DNA from: Pedobacter sp. BAL39
GTDB lineage: Bacteria > Bacteroidota > Bacteroidia > Sphingobacteriales > Sphingobacteriaceae
NCBI RefSeq assembly: GCF_000170795.1
Contig: NZ_ABCM01000022.1
Span: forward strand, 42,600-106,599
Reading direction: 5' to 3'
DNA length: 64,000 bases
This document shows, piece after piece, positions 17,019 through 26,231 of this stretch (the first letter of the stretch is position 1; every line of letters begins with the position of its first letter). Both the position numbers and the translations under genes were made by a program. Under the pieces are notes generated by a model. The model was not told the DNA's origin and made no database searches. It saw nothing but the letters and a program-made list of their open reading frames with translations.

Positions 17019-17910
17019 TGTAGTTGTAGCTTTTAGCGAAGCGCATAAATAGTTCCGCCAGAGCGTCCGGCTGACCATGAAGCTGAATGAAATGAAACGG
17101 CCTTTCGATAACCATATCCTTGATATCTATGATGCGGCATTCATTATTCTTGAGCTCTTTCAATATGGAGTGGATAGATAAAAAAGCCAGGCATTTGCTG
17201 TGAATCAAATAGGATTTAATGCTTTCGGTACTACCTAACTGCATTTCTATATTTAAGTCCCCCACCTTTATCCGGTGTGCTTTTAAAGCATATGCAATAA
17301 CATCTAGTGTACCAGAACCAGGTTCACGAAGTAATAAATCATAATCCTTCAACTCATTCGGTTTGATTATTTCCTTTTTCATGGCATAATTGTGACCAGA
17401 ACACACCAACACCAGCTCATCTTTTAGATATTGTTCGTATTTAATCTGTGGGTTCCGGGAGATGCCTTCAATGATTCCAAAATCTATTTCCTTAGCAATC
17501 AAACGCTGCTCTACATCTTCTGTATTTCCGGTAACCAGTTGGATTTGTATATCCTTAAACTTATTGTGAAACTGTGCCAATACAGGTGGAATGATATATT
17601 GTGCCACAGTACTGCTGGCACCAATCCTCAATATTCCTTTATGCTGTTTAGTAAGTAGATTCATATCATATTCCAGTTCCCGGTAGGTTCCAAAAATCTG
17701 TTCTGCGTAATGCAACAATAATTCGCCGGCTGGGGTGAGGCTGATTTTTTTGTTTCCACTGCGTTCAAATAATGACATTTTGAACTCCTGCTCTAATTCT
17801 TTAATGTGTTTGGTTACAGCAGGCTGACTGATAAATAACTCTGCCGAGGCCTTTGTAAAATTCAGCCTTTTAGCGACAGCATAAAATACTTGCAAACGGA
17901 AATCTATCAT
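17011..17910 (-). CDS. LysR-family transcriptional regulator (CysB/CysL/YeiE-like)
   Basis: 299 aa from MIDFRLQVFYAVAKRL. The winged HTH is NFTKASAELFISQPAVTKHIKELEQE (residues about 15-40). A periplasmic-binding-like effector domain follows, with LLREPGSGTLDVI, typical of the CysL/YeiE group. It is divergent from the diheme cytochrome gene, the usual LysR arrangement, and the sulfur cluster downstream contains yeiH; in E. coli yeiE and yeiH are neighbours. I infer control of the sulfur genes by a sulfur-oxyanion or related ligand. Confidence 0.87.
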   Translation of the reverse strand: MIDFRLQVFYAVAKRLNFTKASAELFISQPAVTKHIKELEQEFKMSLFERSGNKKISLTPAGELLLHYAEQIFGTYRELEYDMNLLTKQHKGILRIGASSTVAQYIIPPVLAQFHNKFKDIQIQLVTGNTEDVEQRLIAKEIDFGIIEGISRNPQIKYEQYLKDELVLVCSGHNYAMKKEIIKPNELKDYDLLLREPGSGTLDVIAYALKAHRIKVGDLNIEMQLGSTESIKSYLIHSKCLAFLSIHSILKELKNNECRIIDIKDMVIERPFHFIQLHGQPDALAELFMRFAKSYNYNV

Positions 17911-17969
17911 ACACGGTTTTAGTAGATAAGCTAAGATACAAACAATTTGTTTCAACAGGTACTGACATC

Positions 17970-17984
17970 ATAACCTTATGTTAT
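17970..17984. promoter_or_regulatory. Candidate LysR operator (T-N11-A palindrome)
   Basis: ATAACCTTATGTTAT is a perfect ATAAC/GTTAT inverted repeat that contains the T-N11-A LysR box. It is centred in the gap between the LysR gene and the cytochrome gene, about 70 bp before the cytochrome start. Confidence 0.6.
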
Positions 17985-18054
17985 CATCAATAACTTTTTA
18001 TGCTTTTTCTGATGCGTAGAATAAATGCACATTTGTAACAGAAAAACATTGGTT

Positions 18055-19143
18055 ATGAATAAGGAATCAAAAGAAAAAGAAATCAGACAAGCACTTATAT
18101 ATACAGCCAGGACAACGGCTATCATTGCGATTCTATTTGTTGCTTGTGGAACTATTTTCATCTGCACTTTATTCTTTAATGGGCAGCCAGATGTAGAATT
18201 GACAGCAAAAACCAAACAGGATGTGGAAACCGGTATAGCTGCTGTTAAAGTCAAAAGCCAGGTTGTACCTGCTGATGCCTGGAAAGCGCCTGATGAAAAT
18301 ACGATTCCGGCGGACACCAAGTACGGCCAGATGATTAGGTATGGCAAAGAATTAATAGCACATACGAGCAAATATTTTGGGCCAAATGGATCCATAGCCC
18401 GTATTACAAATGGTATGAACTGTCAGAATTGTCACCTCGAGGGTGGAACCAAACTGTTCGGAAATAATTATGCTGGTTTTATTTCCAGTTTTCCTAAAAT
18501 GAGTGGCAGATCAGGAAAGGTTGAACCTGCATCGGCACGTATTGCAGAGTGCTTCAATCGAAGTCTTGCAGGCAAAGTACCAGACGAATCTAGTAAAGAG
18601 ATACAGGCAATGCTGGCTTATATGAAATGGCTTGGAACTGGTGTAAAAAAAGGGGAGAAAGTATTTGGAACGGGAACCGAAAAATTAAAATACCTGGATA
18701 GGGCAGCGAATGTCAAACATGGAGCGATTTTATATACCAGTAAATGTCAAAGTTGTCATGGTGCAAAGGGTGAGGGAATACTCGATGAAGACAAACTAAC
18801 TTATGTTTATCCGCCATTATGGGGCAAACACAGCTACAATGATGGCGCAGGGATGTATAGACTCAGTAACTTTGCGGGGTTCGTAAAGAACAATATGCCA
18901 TATGGCGCCAGATATGGAGATGCGCAGTTAAGTGATGAGGAGGCCTGGGATCTCGCTGCTTTTGTGAACTCACAGCCAAGACCACATAAAGATCAAAGAA
19001 AAGATTACCCTGATTTGTTAAAAAAACCTTTTGATGCGCCATACGGACCATATGCCGACAAATTTTCTGAAAATCAGCATAAATATGGTCCATTTGCACC
19101 AATTGTAACCTCCGAAAAACAAGTAAAATTAACAACTAAATAA
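18055..19143 (+). CDS. Membrane-anchored diheme cytochrome c (TsdA-like)
   Basis: 362 aa. An N-terminal membrane anchor (TAIIAILFVACGTIFICTLFF, residues about 20-42) is followed by two cytochrome c domains, with CQNCHLEGG near residue 126 and CQSCHGAKGEG near 230. The CxxCHLxGG form and domain order resemble thiosulfate dehydrogenase TsdA or electron acceptors of sulfite dehydrogenases. It is first in a plus-strand cluster with DsrE and two binding proteins and may take electrons from the SoxC-like enzyme at 24514-25710 (inference). Confidence 0.82.
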   Translation: MNKESKEKEIRQALIYTARTTAIIAILFVACGTIFICTLFFNGQPDVELTAKTKQDVETGIAAVKVKSQVVPADAWKAPDENTIPADTKYGQMIRYGKELIAHTSKYFGPNGSIARITNGMNCQNCHLEGGTKLFGNNYAGFISSFPKMSGRSGKVEPASARIAECFNRSLAGKVPDESSKEIQAMLAYMKWLGTGVKKGEKVFGTGTEKLKYLDRAANVKHGAILYTSKCQSCHGAKGEGILDEDKLTYVYPPLWGKHSYNDGAGMYRLSNFAGFVKNNMPYGARYGDAQLSDEEAWDLAAFVNSQPRPHKDQRKDYPDLLKKPFDAPYGPYADKFSENQHKYGPFAPIVTSEKQVKLTTK

Positions 19144-19162
19144 ATTATCAAAATCTAAAATC

Positions 19163-19618
19163 ATGAAAAAAATAACCTTAATCTGTACATTATTTTTGCT
19201 GATCGCAGCAACCTCGGCCACTTTTGCCCAAGCTACACCTGCTAATTTTACAGGGGCAAAAGCCACCCTGAAAAATTATAAGGCACTGTATGTAATCAAT
19301 AACGGTGATGAGAAAAAGATTGCAGGAACACTTCGAAACCTAAAAAATGCACTCGACGATCCCAGGTTAAAAGGGAAAATCAATGCAGAACTTATTGCCT
19401 TTGGAGATGGCGTAGCTGTTTACCAGAAGAACGGATCTTTTGAAAAAACATTATTAGAACTGCAGTCCAGAGGAGTAATTCTTGCACAATGCGAAAATAC
19501 CGTCAGAGAAAGAAAGATCGAAAAAAATACCTTATTTGATTTTATCAGTTATGTACCCAGCGGCAATGGTGAAATCATCATCCGTCAATATCAGGGATGG
19601 GCAGTTGTACATCCTTAA
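19163..19618 (+). CDS. Periplasmic DsrE-family protein
   Basis: 151 aa with a signal peptide (AATSATFAQA). The DsrE/F-like fold is shown by NYKALYVINNGDEKKIAGTL, IAFGDGVAVY and a single conserved-type Cys in ILAQCENT near residue 113. DsrE-like proteins carry or transfer sulfane sulfur. Export to the periplasm suits a role next to a thiosulfate/sulfite system. 19 bp after the cytochrome gene. Confidence 0.8.
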   Translation: MKKITLICTLFLLIAATSATFAQATPANFTGAKATLKNYKALYVINNGDEKKIAGTLRNLKNALDDPRLKGKINAELIAFGDGVAVYQKNGSFEKTLLELQSRGVILAQCENTVRERKIEKNTLFDFISYVPSGNGEIIIRQYQGWAVVHP

Positions 19619-19637
19619 ACCAAATAATTAGAAAATC

Positions 19638-20558
19638 ATGAAATATATAAATCACACCTTTTTAGCCACAGTTGCATTTTTATTGCTTTGTGGAAATGTT
19701 AAGGCCCAGGATCATCGCTTTGATCCGCCCTGGAATACTCCACCTGAAAGTAAAGTTCAGTTCACAGTACCTGGAGTAGACAATGTGCCTGATCTTTTTG
19801 GAGACATTAATGATCCCCAACTGGTGGTTTTCTTTGCCGGTAACCAGTTTATGTGCATTGACGAATTAATTGCAGCCTTTAAAAAGTCATATCCACATTA
19901 TCAGCGGGTATTTGCCGAAACGCTTCCCCCAGGCATTTTAGCCCAACAAATAAAAACCGGTAGCATTGTGGTGGGCAACATGAGAATTACCTTAAAGCCG
20001 GATGTTTATACAGCTGGTAAGAACCGGATAGACATGACCCCTGAATGGTTTAGCAAAACGACTTTATATGCTAGAAACAGGTTGGCAATCATGGTTCAAA
20101 AGGGAAATCCGAAGGCATTGAAGTCACTCAAAGATTTAGCAGATAAAGAGCTGAGGATCAGTATGCCAAATCCAGAAAATGAAGGGATTGGTAAACGTAT
20201 TGAAGAAGCCTATCTGAAAGCTGGAGGAGAAACATTAAAATCTACCATCATGGAAGATAAAGTTAAAGATAAGACTACTTATCTTACCATGATCCATCAT
20301 CGCCAATCACCAATGAGGATCCTATACAATGAAAGTGACGCCGCTCCAGTATGGTATACTGAGGCCTACTATCAGAAAATGATTGGCCATCCTGTTGAGC
20401 TCATTGAAATTCCTGAAAAAGAGAATATCCATGCGCAATATATAGCGGGACAGTTAAAAGATGCGCCACATCCGGCCGCTGCAAAAGATTTTATGGATTT
20501 TTTGATCAGTCCGCAGGCTGCTGCCATCTACAAAAAGTTTGGTTTTGATTTACCTTAA
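19638..20558 (+). CDS. Periplasmic substrate-binding protein, ModA/sulfate-binding-like
   Basis: 306 aa with a signal peptide (LLLCGNVKAQ). Type II periplasmic-binding fold features are LVVFFAGNQFMCIDELIAAF near the N terminus, KNRLAIMVQKGNP-type RLAIMVQKGNPKALKSLKDL, and a C-terminal FMDFLISPQAAAIYKKFGF, which is the typical ending of molybdate/tungstate/sulfate binders. No ABC permease or ATPase gene is nearby. It may feed an unlinked transporter or act as a sensor or chaperone (inference). Confidence 0.75.
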   Translation: MKYINHTFLATVAFLLLCGNVKAQDHRFDPPWNTPPESKVQFTVPGVDNVPDLFGDINDPQLVVFFAGNQFMCIDELIAAFKKSYPHYQRVFAETLPPGILAQQIKTGSIVVGNMRITLKPDVYTAGKNRIDMTPEWFSKTTLYARNRLAIMVQKGNPKALKSLKDLADKELRISMPNPENEGIGKRIEEAYLKAGGETLKSTIMEDKVKDKTTYLTMIHHRQSPMRILYNESDAAPVWYTEAYYQKMIGHPVELIEIPEKENIHAQYIAGQLKDAPHPAAAKDFMDFLISPQAAAIYKKFGFDLP

Positions 20559-20569
20559 ACATAAACACA

Positions 20570-21319
20570 ATGAAAAATATATTTTTAACCATATTGTCAG
20601 TCGTTGCTGTAGTGACCATTGGGAATGCACAAATCCCAAACGATACTTTATATGTCTATGGTCCCGGTGGGCCGCTCGGACCGATCAATGAATGTGCGAA
20701 GGTTTTTGGAAAGCAGCATGATATCGTAATTAAAGTCACTGCCGGGCCAGATAATGAATGGATGCCGGATGCAATGAAACATGCAGATCTGTTCTTTGGA
20801 GGAGCAGAATACATGCTTTCAAAATTCATGTCTGACCACCCAAACATGATAGTGGCGAACTCTCGGACAGAGTTATATAAACGTGCGGCAGCGATCCTGG
20901 TACGGCCCGGCAATCCTAAAAACATCAAAAATCTGGGCGATCTCTGTAAACCAGGTGTGAAAATTCTTGATGTGAATGGGGCTGGGCAAATGGGGCTTTG
21001 GGAAGATTTGGCAGGTCGACAAGATCTGATTGCAAACATACAGCAGCGTATAGCAGGTACATTTGCAAATTCGGCATTGGGTATTGCTGCATGGAAAAAT
21101 GATCCTCAATATGATGCCTGGATAACATTTGGCTCCTGGCATAACCGTTTACCAGACCTCACCTCAATGGTTAGGATTCCTGTTACACAAACAGTCTATA
21201 GAGGTACACCTGTAGTGAGGGGTAGCACTGGTACGCATAAGTCGGAAACTGAGGATTTTATCAAGTTTATGCAATCCGATAAAGGACATCTCATTTTCAA
21301 AAAATGGGGTTGGGAATAA
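20570..21319 (+). CDS. Second periplasmic substrate-binding protein, ModA-like
   Basis: 249 aa with a signal peptide (VTIGNAQIPN). LYVYGPGGPLGPINECAKVF opens the binding domain; RAAAILVRPGNPKNIKNLGD and FIKFMQSDKGHLIFKKWGW match the core and end of ModA-like binders. It follows its partner by 11 bp and is followed by a terminator-like hairpin, so the cytochrome-DsrE-binder-binder set looks like one operon. Again no transporter partner is linked. Confidence 0.75.
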   Translation: MKNIFLTILSVVAVVTIGNAQIPNDTLYVYGPGGPLGPINECAKVFGKQHDIVIKVTAGPDNEWMPDAMKHADLFFGGAEYMLSKFMSDHPNMIVANSRTELYKRAAAILVRPGNPKNIKNLGDLCKPGVKILDVNGAGQMGLWEDLAGRQDLIANIQQRIAGTFANSALGIAAWKNDPQYDAWITFGSWHNRLPDLTSMVRIPVTQTVYRGTPVVRGSTGTHKSETEDFIKFMQSDKGHLIFKKWGWE

Positions 21320-21329
21320 ATAATGTCTA

Positions 21330-21372
21330 AAAACTTATCTTCTATAACATGAAGTTATGGAAGATAAGTTTT
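21330..21372 (+). terminator. Long hairpin terminator after the binding-protein operon
   Basis: AAAACTTATCTTC (21330-21342) pairs perfectly with GAAGATAAGTTTT (21360-21372), with an inner ATAAC/GTTAT stem. It lies 10 bp after the stop codon and has a T-rich right arm. Confidence 0.7.
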
Positions 21373-21436
21373 AATGATTTGATCGGGGTTTATTAGTTAT
21401 GGATCTTTGAATTAGAAAATAAAGACAATCAAAATT

Positions 21437-22423
21437 ATGACACAAATCAAAGACAATTCAAATTCTTCTAAAATAAAGGCGGGTAACCTGCTAAACTTAA
21501 ATTTAAACACCCGTAAAATTATCTTCATCCTGGCAGTTTTGCTGTGCCTCTTTCCATTTATGTCGCCTCCTTTAGCCTTATTGCTAGGATTAGTATTGGC
21601 GCAACTAATGGAACATCCCTATCTGCATTTAAATCACAAGGCCACAAACCTGCTGCTAAAAATTTCTGTTGTCGGGCTAGGATTTGGAATGAATGTATTC
21701 AGTGCAATGAAAGCAGGAAAAGAAGGCGTACTGTTTACCGTAGTTTCTATTTTCGGAGTGCTTATCATTGGTTTTATCCTGGGAAAAGTATTTAAAATAG
21801 AACGTAAAACATCTTTTTTGATATCAGCTGGAACGGCGATCTGTGGTGGAAGTGCTATTGCTGCATTGTCGCCTGTAATGAACGCAGAAGAAAAACAGAT
21901 CTCCGTTGCAATGGGTACTGTTTTTATACTCAACTCGGTGGCCTTATTTCTTTTCCCCGCTATCGGACATGCGCTTAACTTGTCACAGTCACAATTTGGT
22001 ATGTGGTGTGCCATTGCTATTCACGATACCAGTTCTGTTGTTGGGGCAGCCAGTAAATATGGTGAACAAGCACTACAGATAGCCACAACTGTTAAGTTAG
22101 CCAGAGCACTATGGATTGTTCCCGTAGCGTTTGGTACATCTTTCCTGTTCAAAAGCAACAATAGCAAAGTTAGTATACCCTATTTTATAGGGCTATTTAT
22201 CCTGGCAATGATCGCCAACACCTACTTACCTTTTATTAAGCCTTTTGCGCCCTACTTTGTAGCATTAGCAAAAGCAGGCTTAACTTTAACCTTGTTCCTG
22301 ATAGGAAGCGGACTCTCATTTACTATCTTGAAAGCAGTGGGGATAATGCCACTGTTACAAGGCGTAATTTTATGGATAGTAATTTCAAGTGCTGCATTAT
22401 GGGCAGTTATATCTTTGGTTTAA
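21437..22423 (+). CDS. YeiH/UPF0324 family membrane protein (putative sulfate/sulfite exporter)
   Basis: A 328-aa protein with about nine or ten membrane helices. The UPF0324 blocks are seen: MEHPYLHLNHKATNLLLKISV, AGTAICGGSAIAALSPVM, HDTSSVVGAASKYGE and a terminal LFLIGSGLSF. The family is annotated as putative sulfate exporters on weak evidence. Linkage to a YeiE-like LysR gene, a cytochrome and a sulfite oxidase supports a role in sulfur-oxyanion export. Converges with the propeller gene, 6 bp apart. Confidence 0.85.
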   Translation: MTQIKDNSNSSKIKAGNLLNLNLNTRKIIFILAVLLCLFPFMSPPLALLLGLVLAQLMEHPYLHLNHKATNLLLKISVVGLGFGMNVFSAMKAGKEGVLFTVVSIFGVLIIGFILGKVFKIERKTSFLISAGTAICGGSAIAALSPVMNAEEKQISVAMGTVFILNSVALFLFPAIGHALNLSQSQFGMWCAIAIHDTSSVVGAASKYGEQALQIATTVKLARALWIVPVAFGTSFLFKSNNSKVSIPYFIGLFILAMIANTYLPFIKPFAPYFVALAKAGLTLTLFLIGSGLSFTILKAVGIMPLLQGVILWIVISSAALWAVISLV

Positions 22424-22429
22424 AATACA

Positions 22430-23821
22430 TTAGTTACTGATCATCACCAGCTTTTTTGAAAGATCATCAATAAGAACCACATGTTTATAATCGGCGCCAC
22501 CTGTTCCTACACTCTTAATTATCCCCGAGGATTGACCGCTAAAAGCTCCTTTTTCATCGGTCTTAAAAGAATTGATGACATAATCTGCGTTAAACGTATC
22601 ATTTGAGGAGTTGGTTAACGCTAAAGTATACGAAGTATTTGGCTCGAGTTTTTTAAAGTCCTGTTGGACAAGATCAGTCAAGCCTACGCTTCTTACGTTT
22701 AGCATGCCTGATGACATTGAATTATCCTTATTCATCAATTTAATCACCTGACTTTTGTCTGCAAGATTAAGCGGGGTTAAATTTTCTTTTGAGGCATTTG
22801 CAGGGCTGGCATTAGCGGCGTACAACAATGCTTGCGGACATTGTCCAATAGCAATGGTTTTTACAACGGCCATTTTTACCAGATCAACCACTTGTACCTG
22901 GTCATCATTTTCTAATCCGACATATGCAAATTTACCATCTGCCGAAGTCCAGACGCCATGTGGCAATGATCCTGTCGCAACGCTATCAGTAAGCTTGAAA
23001 TCTTGTGAAACACTAAATACTTTTAAGCTGTTTTCTCCGCCAATGGTTGCCAGCATCACAGGTGAATCATTAACTAAAGTAAAAGTGACATGGTTGGTAA
23101 TTGGACCTGTATTTACTACTGTATGTATCGTATTTGTCTCCGTGCTGATGACAGTGATCTTCCCTACATCCTTATGTGTCAATGCAATCCATTTCCCATC
23201 AGGACTACAGAATATATTTGGAGAAAATGGACTAACTACTGGAATACGCTTTACAATAGCATAAGAAGTTGCATTCACTACATCCACTTCTGCAGTAAAG
23301 CTGGAACAAATATAAGCCCATTTTCCATCTGGAGTAAAAGCAACCATTCCCGGGCCGTCGGCTACTGGGATTTGCTTGATTTCAATCAGTTTATTTGCAT
23401 CAATTACGCTGATATACGATTCTCCTCTTACCGATATCCATGCCTGTGATCCTGAAGGGTTAAAGGTTGCCTCATGCGGTGAACGTCCGATATAAACAGT
23501 TTTTAAAACTTTATTTTTTGCTGTTGAAATAAAGGTTACTGAATTTGATCCAATGGAAACCGCTGCTAGTAATTGCCTTTTAGGGGAATAACCCAGGCCA
23601 TGAACCAGGGCCTGTCCCTTATATAGAGGACTTAAGATATCAGGTTGGGGTTTACCAAGAACAATATTTCCTAATAGCGTTTGTGTTGAGGGATCTAAGA
23701 CAGAAACCGTATTAGATATCTGATTGCCTGTATAAACCCTGTCTTGGGCATAGATTGATTGTGCTTTTGATTGTAGGACAAAACTGGATATAAATAGCGT
23801 AAACAAGGATATCTTTTTCAT
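22430..23821 (-). CDS. YncE-like beta-propeller exported protein
   Basis: 463 aa with a signal peptide (FVLQSKAQS). Repeated YVTN-type blades are visible: DRVYTGNQISNTVSVLDPST, IGRSPHEATFNPSGSQAWIS, PDGKWAYICSS, SADGKFAYVGLENDDQVQVVD. A separate C-terminal domain of about 120 residues has a GxxxxY-type beta pattern. Function unknown; such propellers often work as scaffolds or metal/redox proteins. It starts 3 bp before the stop of the DUF305 gene in a minus-strand set with the molybdoenzyme. Confidence 0.78.
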   Translation of the reverse strand: MKKISLFTLFISSFVLQSKAQSIYAQDRVYTGNQISNTVSVLDPSTQTLLGNIVLGKPQPDILSPLYKGQALVHGLGYSPKRQLLAAVSIGSNSVTFISTAKNKVLKTVYIGRSPHEATFNPSGSQAWISVRGESYISVIDANKLIEIKQIPVADGPGMVAFTPDGKWAYICSSFTAEVDVVNATSYAIVKRIPVVSPFSPNIFCSPDGKWIALTHKDVGKITVISTETNTIHTVVNTGPITNHVTFTLVNDSPVMLATIGGENSLKVFSVSQDFKLTDSVATGSLPHGVWTSADGKFAYVGLENDDQVQVVDLVKMAVVKTIAIGQCPQALLYAANASPANASKENLTPLNLADKSQVIKLMNKDNSMSSGMLNVRSVGLTDLVQQDFKKLEPNTSYTLALTNSSNDTFNADYVINSFKTDEKGAFSGQSSGIIKSVGTGGADYKHVVLIDDLSKKLVMISN

Positions 23822-23824
23822 ATG

Positions 23825-24421
23825 TTAATGGGAGTTTGTAAATGTCTTCATTTGTTGGATTTCTATCTGTTCATCTGAGATAATATTCTCGGCCAGTCTT
23901 TTTACATTTTTATTTTTTCCATACCGCAACTCAACTTTAGCCATGTCGATGGCAGCCTGATGGTGAGGAAGCATTATTTTTGCAAAGGACAGATCAGTAT
24001 CCGTCAATTGTTTTTCTTCAGGCATTTGTTCCATCATCACTTTCATCATCTTCTGGTTAGCGTTTTGATGTTGGTTGCCTGTAGCGATAAATCCTTCAGG
24101 ATGGCTGAGCAGGAGTTGCATTTGCTGAATCTGGGTTTGTTGCTCAGCTTTGATACTTTTAGCCAGCTGAATCATTTCTTTATTTTTTCCGGTCTTAATC
24201 TCTTCTTCTGCCATATCAATAGCACCCTGGTGATGTGGGATCATCATTTGTATGAAATCTCTGTCTGCAGATGTGGTAGCTGATATTTCATCCATCTTCA
24301 TCATCATATGGGCCATTTGCCCAAGGAAGATATTTTTTTTAGTTGCCATTTGCATGTGTTCATGTTGTGCTCGTGCAGAGAAACTAGCAAATAGTAAAAG
24401 TATAGACGTGAATCTGATCAT
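23825..24421 (-). CDS. Exported double DUF305 protein
   Basis: 198 aa with a signal peptide (FASFSARAQHEH). Two DUF305 halves are plain: FIQMMIPHHQGAIDMAEEEI and FAKIMLPHHQAAIDMAKVEL, each with HH and a trailing Met/Gln-rich helix. The family is linked to copper or metal handling in the periplasm, but function is unproven. It lies between the propeller gene and the SoxC-like gene. Confidence 0.85.
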   Translation of the reverse strand: MIRFTSILLLFASFSARAQHEHMQMATKKNIFLGQMAHMMMKMDEISATTSADRDFIQMMIPHHQGAIDMAEEEIKTGKNKEMIQLAKSIKAEQQTQIQQMQLLLSHPEGFIATGNQHQNANQKMMKVMMEQMPEEKQLTDTDLSFAKIMLPHHQAAIDMAKVELRYGKNKNVKRLAENIISDEQIEIQQMKTFTNSH

Positions 24422-24513
24422 GGTTTGATGTAGAATATTAAATGTGATAAACTGTTTATGCCAAACAAGCCTTATGCGATAACCGCAAGATCCTGAAATT
24501 TGTTCTTATTGAG

Positions 24514-25710
24514 CTATATTACATCTACATCAATTGGCGAGATAAAATTAACCATGTAAGTTCTTCTGTCTAAATCATGCTCCATGGGTTGCGTTTTGCC
24601 ATTTTGATCTGTCGCTCTAGCCATTAAACTATATCTTCCAGTCTTAGCAGGAACCACCCATTCAAATTCAAATAGCTGCCAGGCGAAAGGGATAGCAGGA
24701 CCAATTAATTTTGCTGGTTGCCATGAATTTCCTTTATCCGTGCTTATTTCTACTTTCGATAGGTTACTATCACCTGACCATCCTGCACCCCTTACTTGAT
24801 AAGGTTTTCCAGCCGGCACCGCTTCAAACAATACCGGCCTTGATATTTCAGACTTAACCAATGTAGTGGTTACGGGCGTCAAGGTAGGTAGTCCTTCAAC
24901 ACGCTTCCAGTAAGCATATTCAATCGTCTGCCAATAGCCATCAAACGGCTTTTCAGATGCAGTAATTTTCATCAGCCATTTCACAGATGCCATACCATAC
25001 CATCCTGGAATAATTGCCCTTGCCGGGAAACCATGTTCAGCACTCAATGGTTTTCCATTCATTTCATAGGCGATGATGATGTGATCCTGCATTGCTATAT
25101 TTAACGGAATGCTTCGGGCGAATTTGATTTTTCCTGGTGATTTCGGCTCTTCTGTAATCATCCCCTCATCATTCCCTTCCAAAATAATGTCTACCGTACC
25201 CACCTTTATGCCAGCCTTCTTTAACAATACGGATAAAGGTACTCCTGTCCATTCAGCATTGCTGATCCCACCTTGTTCCCATCCTAAACCCTTCACTTTT
25301 GGGGCGAGGTTAGCACGTCCGTTTCCGGCACATTCTATAGTAGCCATTACCTTTTTTGCAGGAAGCTTTTTAAGTTCGCTCAGATTGATCTTTATGACAT
25401 GATTGGTGTTGCCGCCAATCTCTAATTCCCAATTTGTAGCATCAATATTGGGAATATTAAAATGACTCCTGATGAAGAACTGGTTATTTGGAGTAATCCT
25501 GTTTTTTAACGTAGGAAATGGAAACTCCATATTTAATGGCTTTTTCTCTCGCGTAATAAGTCCTGGAAAGTCATTGTCTTCTCTGGTTTGTTGAATCTCC
25601 TTCGCCGAAGCCCAGGATGGTATTGTTGCGCCAGCTATCACCGGGATAATTCCAGTAACAAAATTACGTCTGTTTAACGTGTAGTTTTGTGATGTTTTGT
25701 CGTTTTTCAT
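24514..25710 (-). CDS. Sulfite oxidase-like molybdopterin oxidoreductase (SorA/SoxC family)
   Basis: 398 aa with a twin-arginine signal (LNRRNFVTGIIP...SWASA), so a cofactor-loaded periplasmic protein. The Mo-ligand Cys sits in ATIECAGNGRANLAP near residue 108; AEHGFPARAIIPGWYGMASVKW is the cofactor-binding block; the C-terminal dimerisation domain runs from about residue 275. It probably oxidises sulfite to sulfate, passing electrons to a c-type cytochrome such as the one at 18055-19143 (inference). Last gene of the sulfur region. Confidence 0.88.
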   Translation of the reverse strand: MKNDKTSQNYTLNRRNFVTGIIPVIAGATIPSWASAKEIQQTREDNDFPGLITREKKPLNMEFPFPTLKNRITPNNQFFIRSHFNIPNIDATNWELEIGGNTNHVIKINLSELKKLPAKKVMATIECAGNGRANLAPKVKGLGWEQGGISNAEWTGVPLSVLLKKAGIKVGTVDIILEGNDEGMITEEPKSPGKIKFARSIPLNIAMQDHIIIAYEMNGKPLSAEHGFPARAIIPGWYGMASVKWLMKITASEKPFDGYWQTIEYAYWKRVEGLPTLTPVTTTLVKSEISRPVLFEAVPAGKPYQVRGAGWSGDSNLSKVEISTDKGNSWQPAKLIGPAIPFAWQLFEFEWVVPAKTGRYSLMARATDQNGKTQPMEHDLDRRTYMVNFISPIDVDVI

Positions 25711-26231
25711 TTCAATAAATGTAGGTGATTACAATATAGCCAAAAATCTCTCATAGGATAACTTGTATTCTTCCTTTTTCTTGATGGTTGAAAGGAAACA
25801 ACTGTAGACTTTACTTCATCGCTGGCCTGCTAGAAAAGACACAATAGTTCTATAACTGTTTATCAAATACTCATCTCAATTTCTATCAAAAAACGGTCGT
25901 TTTTTGAGGTAATCTTGCATTTCTTCTAATTTTCATTGCCGAATAAAGGATCGTTTATTGCGTACTTTACAACTCATGAATGAAAGGGTTTCCATAGCGA
26001 AATTAAAATCAGAAGATTTTATAATAATCTTGGCGAGTATTAAAAGTTGATGAAAGATTTGATGTTTTTGATCTGGTCATTGACAGAATTAGTCAACGGC
26101 AAGTATTGAGTTTTTGAAAACTGACTTCTGACTGATCGTTTTGAAAGAATAAGGTTCGCCCAAATTTTCACTAGTTGGACAACTCCAAACAAACACTATA
26201 AAAAAGGCGTTGTACGTTTAAAGATTTTGAC
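25711..26231. other. 521-bp non-coding stretch
   Basis: AT-rich with no reading frame that resembles a known protein. It presumably contains the promoter of the minus-strand SoxC-like gene and that of the small plus-strand membrane protein. I found no confident regulatory motif. Confidence 0.5.

Noticed and set aside
25920..26060. Short frame beginning at an ATG near 25977
   Set aside because: Only about 24 codons, no conserved feature and no neighbour coupling.
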